Under the pieces are notes generated by a model, which was not told the DNA's origin, made no database searches, and saw only the letters and a list, made by a program, of their open reading frames with translations. A stretch of DNA of 64,000 bases from Verrucomicrobiota bacterium (GTDB lineage: Bacteria > Verrucomicrobiota > Verrucomicrobiia > Methylacidiphilales > JBCCWR01), in assembly GCA_039192515.1 (NCBI GenBank), contig JBCCXA010000001.1, forward strand, positions 1 to 64,000, given 5' to 3'. Shown one piece after another: positions 54,353-61,679 of the stretch; the stretch's first letter is position 1, and each line of letters starts with the position of its first letter. Position numbers and translations under genes: made by a program.

Positions 54353-56188
54353 CTAACCGATTAATTCTTCCAGCTCCTTAACTCGTTCGGCAAAGAGCTT
54401 CAAAGCGGCTTCAATGGGTGTCGGTTTAGTCATATCGACCCCTGCCTTCGCGAGCGTTTCTAGAGGATATTCAGAACCACCAGACTTTAAGAAGCCTAGA
54501 TAATCATTGAGCTCAGATTCACTACCCCTTAAGACACGGTTTGACAAAGCAACTGCAGCAGAAATACCCGTCGCGTACTTATAGACATAAAAGGCAGAAT
54601 AAAAATGAGGAATGCGCAGACATTCCAGATCTAATACATCATCTAACACAAGATTAGGGCCGTGATGAGTTTCAAGTAACTTACGATAGGCCGCTCGCAT
54701 GCTGTCCAAAGTAATTGGTTCCCCTTGTTCCTCCATTTCATGCACAATCATCTCGAATTCTGCAAACATGGTTTGCCTATAGAGTGTGCCTCTGATGTCA
54801 TCAATTTGACGATTGATGATATAGGCACGCATTTTAGGATCATCAGTAATTTCAAGCAAGTGGTAGGTCAGCAATTCCTCATTAAAAGTGGAGGCTACCT
54901 CCGCCAGGAAAATAGGGTATTGATAATCTTGGAAAGTCTGTTCCTTTTGCGAGTAGTAAGAATGCATGGAGTGGCCGGCTTCGTGCGTGAGCGTATAAAC
55001 ATCGGCGAAAACATCCTCTTTAAAGTTCATGAGAATGTAAGGCGGGTTGCCATAGCTTGAACTTGAGAAAGCGCCAGAACGTTTACCTTTTGTTTCATAG
55101 CGGTCGCACCAGCGATCATGGAAACCCTTCTCTAAAGCATTAGTATAATCTTCACCTAGGGGGTTAAGGCTGACCAATACCTTTTCAATGGCTTCATCAA
55201 ATGTGGTTTTAATCTCGATAGAGTCTACTATGGGGACATAGGTATCGTAGGCGTGTAACTCTTTGATGCCTAATTTGCTTCGACGCAATTCATAATATTG
55301 AAATAATGGGTCCAGGTTCTTTTTGACCGTATTAATAAGATTGGTGTAAACATCCTTTGGTATTCTATCAGAGAACAATGCTGCTTCTAGAGCTGAGGGA
55401 TAACTCCTAGCCCGAGCTTCAAAAACATCTGCCTTGATCGAGCTAGAAAGTGTAGCAGCCAGCGTGTACTTATGATCATTGAACTCTTTGTAGTATTGAT
55501 GAAATGCCTTTTTTCTTAATTCGGGCTCACGCTTGACTAAACAGGAAGAAAATGCTCCGTGTGAGAGTTCTATCTCCTCGCCTTGCTCGTTCTTGATAAA
55601 TCCAAACTGCATATCCACATTCGTGAGTTGTGAAAATGTTTCAGAATGTCCATGTAAAGGCATGGTTGCGAGAGCCATAAGTCGCTCTTCTTTTTCTGTG
55701 AGAATGTGCGGTCTGAAACGGCGTAATCTAGTAAGCTTATTCTTCCAAGGAAGTAAACTAGGATCCTTGAGAAAAGCTTCAAAAGTATCATCATCGATCG
55801 CCTGAATCTCTGGGGTTAAGAAAGAAGCGACTTCGGCTGCTTGGATCATGACATGGTGAAAGCGACTTTCACGACTTAGATAACTATCTTCGGAGCTGTC
55901 CTCAGCAGTTTGTAACGAGCAATAGTGCCCTAGCTTCTCTAGCAAAAGATCTAGCTTCTTATCAAATTCTAAACAATCGCATAACTTCTGAGCCGAGCTG
56001 GAAAGAGTTCCGCGGAAATCTGCATATTTAGGAAAGGATTCCGCATATTTGGTAAGATCTTGATCCCAGGAGTCGTTGCAAGTATACAGCCTGGTGAGAT
56101 CCCACTTATCAGAGTCAGCAATTTCACTGCGTAGAGGAACTTTTTTAGCTCTAGCTGCTAATGGAGGGTCTGCGTCAAAAAATAACAT
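54353..56188 (-). CDS. pepF: Oligoendopeptidase F
   Basis: This M3-family zinc metallopeptidase cleaves peptides of roughly 7-17 residues. The 611-residue length is typical. The zinc motif LTHEAGHSMHSYYS (HExxH) is at about residue 408, followed by FLAEVASTFNEELL, which supplies the third zinc ligand. The N-terminal block KWDLTRLY and the C-terminal DYLGFLKSGGSEYPLETLAKAGVDM are standard. No signal peptide is apparent; the first 25 residues are polar. Confidence 0.95.
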   Translation of the reverse strand: MLFFDADPPLAARAKKVPLRSEIADSDKWDLTRLYTCNDSWDQDLTKYAESFPKYADFRGTLSSSAQKLCDCLEFDKKLDLLLEKLGHYCSLQTAEDSSEDSYLSRESRFHHVMIQAAEVASFLTPEIQAIDDDTFEAFLKDPSLLPWKNKLTRLRRFRPHILTEKEERLMALATMPLHGHSETFSQLTNVDMQFGFIKNEQGEEIELSHGAFSSCLVKREPELRKKAFHQYYKEFNDHKYTLAATLSSSIKADVFEARARSYPSALEAALFSDRIPKDVYTNLINTVKKNLDPLFQYYELRRSKLGIKELHAYDTYVPIVDSIEIKTTFDEAIEKVLVSLNPLGEDYTNALEKGFHDRWCDRYETKGKRSGAFSSSSYGNPPYILMNFKEDVFADVYTLTHEAGHSMHSYYSQKEQTFQDYQYPIFLAEVASTFNEELLTYHLLEITDDPKMRAYIINRQIDDIRGTLYRQTMFAEFEMIVHEMEEQGEPITLDSMRAAYRKLLETHHGPNLVLDDVLDLECLRIPHFYSAFYVYKYATGISAAVALSNRVLRGSESELNDYLGFLKSGGSEYPLETLAKAGVDMTKPTPIEAALKLFAERVKELEELIG

Positions 56189-56288
56189 CGCAGTAATTTA
56201 GCAAAGAAGAACCTGCCGGCAAGTTTTCTTAGATTTACCTTGGCACCGAATGATTTACAAAGACTAAGAATCCAGTACGATTGCCCTA

Positions 56289-58718
56289 GTGTTTTATAGA
56301 GTCGTTCATGCCTGGAGAGGAATGGTTATTATAGAGCTATGGCTTATCCTAGCCCATTTTCTAACGGCCCAAGAAGTCGCCAACAGCTCAGAAACTTCTT
56401 TAGAAAAAGACAAAACGAGTACTGAATCCGGAGAAACTGCGCAGACTGTTACTAGCATTGAGGAAGTGATCAAACGGCTTAGACCTAGAGAGTTAGAGCT
56501 TTTCTCCCAAGCTTATGAGATGCAGCAGTCCGGAAGGCACAAAGAGGCCGTCCCAGTTTTTGTCGACCTATTGCGTTATTACCCGGAGACAAAAAGAAAA
56601 GAGGAAGCGCTCTTTCGCCTAGCCGAATGTTACTGGGCTTTAGGCCGTCAGGAAGAAACAAATGGCACACTGGATTTGATGCTCAAATTTTTTCCTAAAG
56701 GCAAATTTACACTGCCTGCTTATGCCATGCAGGGTGAGATCTTAGCGGTTAACAAAAAATGGAAAGAAGCACTTGAACCACTACGCCTTGCTTCCAGAAC
56801 CGATAACAAAGCGCTTAAAGCGAGGGTGCTTTACCTGCTCATTCTAGCTGGTGAGCACTTAAAAATACTTCCTGATTTTTTGCTGGAACTGGAGCAGCTC
56901 ACCTTAATTAAACAGGACAATCCTTACCAAGACTATGCTCGCTTAAAACTGGGCGCTTTACTTGAAGAACAAGGCCAAGAACTTAAGGCGCTAAAATTGT
57001 ATAAAACGATTGTTTCTTCATCTAGGGAGGCGTCGCTAAGAGTGGAAGCGGGTGTCAGAGCAGGCAATATTGCCTACCAAAAAACGGATTATCGAGATGC
57101 CATTGGATACTACGAAACAGTCCGCCGCACGGAATCAGCGGAATATTGGGTTAAACTTGCCCACTTAGGACTTATCCAAGCTCATTTTACTCTTGGTAAT
57201 TATGGTGCTGTGACACATCTCTACAATGAAGTGAAGCCGGCTTTCCCTGCTAGTCGGAGAGCCGAAATCATGTTTTTAACGGCAGAGTCTTACAGGCTGC
57301 TCAAGCAGGGTGATGAAGCACTCTCATTGTATGGGTTTATCCTTAGAGAATTTCCCGAACGCGATTTAGCTGAAAAATCAGCCTGGGCCAGGCTCTTAAT
57401 CTTACATCCTATGAATGACCAGCGCTTCTTGGTGGAAACAGCCAAGTTCATTGAGCTCTACCCAAAGTCTGAAAAACTCTATCATGTTAAGCTGATGCGA
57501 GCTGAGGGCCTTTTTGCCGAAAAAAACTACAACGCCGCACAACCCATCTTAACCGAACTAATAACCGATGTTAAACAGATGCAAGCTCTTGAACCGAAAA
57601 TACAAGCTGGGATCTGGTATGAGCATGCTTTTTCCAGTTTTATGTTAGAGGATTTCGATGAAGCACAAAATAGCCTTGAAGTGCTTTATAACAAGTACCC
57701 CAATTTTCCTGCAACCGACCATGTTCTATGGTTATTGGGTCAAGCCTATCAAGAACAGCAAAAGCCTGCTAAAGCCCTTCGCGTATGGTCCATGCTTGTT
57801 CGCCAGTATAGAGACTTTGAGCAGCGTGAAGTAGCGCTATGGAAGACAGGCTTGCTAGCCGGTACTCAAGATGATTACCAAACCATGCGAGATTTCCTGG
57901 AGGAATTAGTGCTTATTTATCCAGACACTCCGCACAAAAATGATGCCTACTATTGGCTAGCTATTTCTCTGGAGCAATCCGGAGAGAAAGCGGCAGCTCT
58001 AGATTATTGGCGACTCGCCAGGGAAGCCGACCAGAAAAAATATTTTGAAGAGGCCACCCAGAGACTGCTCCGTACAGCCCTGCAAGATAAGGACCTCCCA
58101 GCACTGATTGAAGAGGTAGAAAATTATGAAAAATGGAGCAATGCTAACAAAAAGGCTGTATCTATATCTGCGGATGTTTATGAATGGATAGGTCAAGAAT
58201 TAGCTGAGAAAAACCAATTAAGCCTAGCCAAGAGTTACTACGAAAAAGCCATGAAACTGATGCCCACCAAGCAAGAGCGTCGCAGACCTCAACTGGCTTT
58301 ATGCCTTCTATTGACTAAGGCAGATATGCATGTTGAAGCTGCTGAGGCTTGGACAAAGTTCCGTCGAGATTATCCCGAAGAGGCCGACAGGTCTGTTGTC
58401 ATGGAGCCATTAGCTAAAGCTTACATATCTACCGGCCGTTTAAATGATGCCAAGGAACTAGCAGAAAAAATACTTAAACAAAACCCTGAAGGTAATTACA
58501 ATGCCCGAGGCCGTCTTCTTCTTGGGGATATCGAGTATCAAAAGGGTAACTACGATGAGGCAGCCAAAATATATGCGGCCGTTGCGCTATTGATTTTCGA
58601 CGAAAAACTGACCCCTAGAGCCTTAAGAAAGGCAGAGATGGCCTATCGCAAAGCTGGCAACACCGAAAAGGCTAATAAGATGCTGCTTAAACTCCAAAAC
58701 GAATGGAAAAAGTCTTAG
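56289..58718 (+). CDS. Secreted tetratricopeptide-repeat protein
   Basis: The 809-residue protein starts from a GTG (MFYRVVHAWRG) with basic residues before a hydrophobic segment that looks like a signal peptide, cleaved near FLTAQ. An in-frame ATG 33 bp later would remove the basic n-region. The mature chain is almost wholly TPR-like helical hairpins (for example EMQQSGRHKEAVPVFVDLLRYYPETK and KSYYEKAMKLMPTK). It resembles YbgF/BamD-type scaffolds of the envelope. It is 70 bp upstream of an OmpA-domain gene, a combination reminiscent of the Tol-Pal region, though Tol genes are absent. Confidence 0.85.
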   Translation: MFYRVVHAWRGMVIIELWLILAHFLTAQEVANSSETSLEKDKTSTESGETAQTVTSIEEVIKRLRPRELELFSQAYEMQQSGRHKEAVPVFVDLLRYYPETKRKEEALFRLAECYWALGRQEETNGTLDLMLKFFPKGKFTLPAYAMQGEILAVNKKWKEALEPLRLASRTDNKALKARVLYLLILAGEHLKILPDFLLELEQLTLIKQDNPYQDYARLKLGALLEEQGQELKALKLYKTIVSSSREASLRVEAGVRAGNIAYQKTDYRDAIGYYETVRRTESAEYWVKLAHLGLIQAHFTLGNYGAVTHLYNEVKPAFPASRRAEIMFLTAESYRLLKQGDEALSLYGFILREFPERDLAEKSAWARLLILHPMNDQRFLVETAKFIELYPKSEKLYHVKLMRAEGLFAEKNYNAAQPILTELITDVKQMQALEPKIQAGIWYEHAFSSFMLEDFDEAQNSLEVLYNKYPNFPATDHVLWLLGQAYQEQQKPAKALRVWSMLVRQYRDFEQREVALWKTGLLAGTQDDYQTMRDFLEELVLIYPDTPHKNDAYYWLAISLEQSGEKAAALDYWRLAREADQKKYFEEATQRLLRTALQDKDLPALIEEVENYEKWSNANKKAVSISADVYEWIGQELAEKNQLSLAKSYYEKAMKLMPTKQERRRPQLALCLLLTKADMHVEAAEAWTKFRRDYPEEADRSVVMEPLAKAYISTGRLNDAKELAEKILKQNPEGNYNARGRLLLGDIEYQKGNYDEAAKIYAAVALLIFDEKLTPRALRKAEMAYRKAGNTEKANKMLLKLQNEWKKS

Positions 58719-58788
58719 TGTGTTACTAGGGAACTTCACAAACTTATTTCGCTGACACCTCAATAGATATAAGATAATCTACGAATAG

Positions 58789-59766
58789 ATGGCTGCTGTA
58801 AATAAATGGCAAGAGCTAACAGAGTGGGATCTCATGACAAGCACTATAGTTGCTTTTATCGGGTCACTTCTACTTCATTTAGTGCTCATCCTTTGGTTTT
58901 TTAGGGTAGAGTTAGGCTATGGCCAACCAATCGTTGATCCGATAGAGCCAAAGCGATTCAATTTAAGACAGGCTCTTATTGATCCTAAATCTTTAGAAAG
59001 CGAATACATGCCCAAGCCAAGTTTTGGTCAGAAGCCTCAAGTCGAGCCTCTTAACCTTGAGCCGGAGGACATCGATCCATTTGGTGGTCCAATTAATGCG
59101 CCCAAGATTCCTATGCCGCGCCTTCGATCAGAAATTCCACAGTCATTGAGTTCAGACATTGTCTCTGTTCCAACAGAAGCTTTTTCTGCACTCCCGCTTA
59201 GTTCGGAAGGTAAAGTCCCCCAAGTCGCACAAGCGTTGGTTGATCAGGCGAGCACGGCAGCCTTAGCAGAGAATCATGATCTGGGCATTGGTAATTTGGC
59301 ATTAGGCTCTGAGAATCAAACTCTGGATAAGGGTTTGCCAGGACTGGGTGAAATCTCCGGTCTGGTAAAAACTCAAGCGCCCAAACTTCTCGATAAACCG
59401 AAAGTTCAACCGATATTATTACGTCTCTCTAGTGATGTTCTCTTTAAATTTGACTCCGCCCAAATCTTACCTGAAGGCGAAGAAAAGCTTGTGGAAATTT
59501 TAGAACTTTTTAACAGCGCAGTTCGCGCGGATGTAACCATTGAAGGACATACAGATACTCTAGGTGAGGATGCCTACAACCAAAAGCTAAGCCAGCTAAG
59601 AGCTCAAGCCGTAGCAGACTGGATCATTAATAAAGCAGGCATCTCGAAAAACGACCTCCAAGTCAAAGGCTATGGAGAAACCCGCCCTATCGTTAATCCT
59701 GATGGAGACCGCGATGAGCAGCAACTCAACAGACGCGTCGAAATCCGAATCGAGGCTGAAAAATAA
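58789..59766 (+). CDS. Membrane-anchored OmpA-domain (peptidoglycan-binding) protein
   Basis: The 325-residue protein has one N-terminal transmembrane helix (about residues 17-40), a long Pro/Leu-rich linker, and a C-terminal OmpA/MotB domain (about 205-322). Its peptidoglycan contact motif is VTIEGHTDTLGEDAYNQKLS followed by LRAQAVADWII and NRRVEIRI. The anchor plus linker resembles MotB- or TonB-like architecture more than lipoprotein Pal; no lipobox is present. It probably ties the inner membrane to the cell wall and may partner the upstream TPR protein. Confidence 0.88.
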   Translation: MAAVNKWQELTEWDLMTSTIVAFIGSLLLHLVLILWFFRVELGYGQPIVDPIEPKRFNLRQALIDPKSLESEYMPKPSFGQKPQVEPLNLEPEDIDPFGGPINAPKIPMPRLRSEIPQSLSSDIVSVPTEAFSALPLSSEGKVPQVAQALVDQASTAALAENHDLGIGNLALGSENQTLDKGLPGLGEISGLVKTQAPKLLDKPKVQPILLRLSSDVLFKFDSAQILPEGEEKLVEILELFNSAVRADVTIEGHTDTLGEDAYNQKLSQLRAQAVADWIINKAGISKNDLQVKGYGETRPIVNPDGDRDEQQLNRRVEIRIEAEK

Positions 59767-59818
59767 TTTATCCTCATTCTAGCCACCTTTCCCTGTACTC
59801 TTGCTAGGCGGTGGAGGT

Positions 59819-60517
59819 CTACGCCAACTTAAAAAATAAAAAGGATGTTTCTTTACTAGCAACTACTTCAAAAGTTTCTCCCTCCATGGCGGCTCCGTCT
59901 CCAGTGAATAAGGTTACTGCTCCTAATTTCAATTCGCCAGTTATCAATTGAATCCATGCATAAGGGTAGCGTCCATCTTTGGGAATAGTTATAGGTTCAT
60001 TAGCTAAACTTCGACCGTAGAATACTTGAGCATTTTGTCGGATTTCTGCAGACCCGTTTTCACCATCTGGTGATGCTAGAAGTTTTAAGGAACTACTTTC
60101 CGCTGAAGCCAGGTCCAAATCTTTATATCTTGGCTCGCCTCCCTTTTCTCTTGGCTCTATCCAAATTTGTAGAAAATGAACAGGATGAGAATCAGAAGGA
60201 TTGTATTCACTATGGCGCACGCCGTCCCCTGCGCTCATATATTGGAATTGACCTGCTCCTAAACGACTTTCATTGCCCATATCATCTTTGTGAGCAAGAG
60301 CCCCTTCAACAATATAAGAAAGAATCTCCATAGATCGATGAGGGTGCGTGGGGAACCCCATCCCTGGTGCTACAAGGTCTTCATTGATCACACGTAAACT
60401 GCGGAACCCCATTTGCTGGGGATTGTCATATTCTCCAAAGGAAAATGAGTGGCAACTATGCAACCAACCTGTATTTGATTTACCCCTTTCCTCACTTCTC
60501 AAAACATTGATTATCAT
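59819..60517 (-). CDS. Pirin-family protein (YhaK-like)
   Basis: This 232-residue bicupin has metal ligands in THPHRSMEILSYIVEG and GVRHSEYNPSD, with the conserved start LRSEERGKSNTGWLHSCHSFSFGEYDNPQQMGF. Some pirins are quercetin dioxygenases or redox sensors, and Escherichia coli YhaK is of the same type. The N-terminal cupin keeps its histidines, while the C-terminal cupin lacks a matching set, the usual pirin asymmetry. It is a single gene, convergent with the OmpA-domain gene. Confidence 0.9.
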   Translation of the reverse strand: MIINVLRSEERGKSNTGWLHSCHSFSFGEYDNPQQMGFRSLRVINEDLVAPGMGFPTHPHRSMEILSYIVEGALAHKDDMGNESRLGAGQFQYMSAGDGVRHSEYNPSDSHPVHFLQIWIEPREKGGEPRYKDLDLASAESSSLKLLASPDGENGSAEIRQNAQVFYGRSLANEPITIPKDGRYPYAWIQLITGELKLGAVTLFTGDGAAMEGETFEVVASKETSFLFFKLA

Positions 60518-60827
60518 ATGCCTGTCAATCAGAACCGTATCTTAAGTAAAATACAGGACATAGAAATTGCAAACCGGAGTCTACAGATTAAGTCGAAACT
60601 TTGTGTTTTCCGTTTTAACCCGAATGAGCAGCTATGCCGTAAGTCAATTGAAACTTAATGTACCTCCGTTGATAAGATCCGACGCAGCTCTCTTGGTTTT
60701 CTCCTTTTTGAAAAGCTATTCTGGAAATCCTACCCGTTCTCTCCCGAGACTTCTGTATTCATTTATTCAATATCTCTTTAATTATTTTCGATTAGATACC
60801 GTATGTTTAATTGTCTAGTTTCTTGGC
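60518..60827. other. Gene-free AT-rich gap
   Basis: No supported gene or repeat is seen. An 83-codon plus-strand frame is present but shows no signal sequence, known motif or Shine-Dalgarno, and I regard it as chance. Promoters for the divergent pirin and alpha/beta-hydrolase genes must be here. Confidence 0.45.
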
Positions 60828-61649
60828 ATGGTCCATCATACAAGTATAAACTGGCACAGATTTCTGTTAGGGAAGTTTAGTTTAAAAAGACTTCTTTTCT
60901 TTCCTCTTATATTCTGTGTGGCTTTATTCATTATGGGCGCGTGTTTTTCCGAGAGACTAATCTTTCCCTACAGAGGTTGTAGTTATGACAAAGACTTGAT
61001 GGGTCTAGATTTTATCGATTCAAAGGATGGTCATAAGATTGCCATCTCCTATCAGCAGGCCAGCCAGGAAAAATGCTTGATCCTTTACTTTCACGGTAAC
61101 GGAGAAGATCTTGGACACTTAACGGGACTACTCGAATTTCTAAACCAACAAGGCTATTCCACCCTTGCGTTAGATTATCGGGGCTATGGTCTGTCTACCG
61201 GAACACCTACGGAGAAGACAACTTATCAGGATGCTGATTTACTTTACGAAAAAGCACAAGATTTAGGTTATCACCCTAAAGATATCGTTTTATGGGGACG
61301 TTCCGTAGGTAGCGGTCCAGCTGTTGATCTTAGCTCGCGTAGGCAAGCGAAAGCATTAGTCCTTGAAAGTCCCTTTGCTACTGCCTTTACAGTATTAACC
61401 AGAATCCCCATCTTACCTTTTGATAAGTTTAATAACCTAGAGAAGATAGCAAAAGTTAAATGCCCTTTGTTTATTGTCCATGGTGATAAAGACAGAATCA
61501 TCCATCATAGACATAGTGAGAAATTATTAAATGCTTACACAGGTGTTAAAGAGCGATATCTAATACCAGGGGCCGGCCACAATGATTTATGGGCTCATGA
61601 TCTAAACCCGTTGCTAGACTCTCTCTCAAGATTTATTGTAGCAAATTAG
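60828..61649 (+). CDS. Alpha/beta hydrolase (BEM46/ABHD-like), membrane-attached
   Basis: The 273-residue protein starts with a basic region and a hydrophobic helix ending FIMGACFSER, which may be a lipoprotein signal (Cys at about 40) or an anchor. The hydrolase fold shows the oxyanion motif YFHGNGED, nucleophile elbow WGRSVGSGP (Ser), acid in VHGDKDRII and catalytic histidine in GAGHNDLWAH. The closest pattern is the BEM46/ABHD13 group of serine hydrolases. The substrate, likely an ester or thioester at the envelope, is unknown. Confidence 0.85.
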   Translation: MVHHTSINWHRFLLGKFSLKRLLFFPLIFCVALFIMGACFSERLIFPYRGCSYDKDLMGLDFIDSKDGHKIAISYQQASQEKCLILYFHGNGEDLGHLTGLLEFLNQQGYSTLALDYRGYGLSTGTPTEKTTYQDADLLYEKAQDLGYHPKDIVLWGRSVGSGPAVDLSSRRQAKALVLESPFATAFTVLTRIPILPFDKFNNLEKIAKVKCPLFIVHGDKDRIIHHRHSEKLLNAYTGVKERYLIPGAGHNDLWAHDLNPLLDSLSRFIVAN

Positions 61650-61679
61650 GCAGCCACATCGCTACCCTTAATTAGGGAC

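Noticed and set aside
60567..60818. An 83-codon plus-strand gene in the pirin/hydrolase gap
   Set aside because: No motif, no signal peptide and no ribosome binding site; it is probably a chance open frame in AT-rich DNA.
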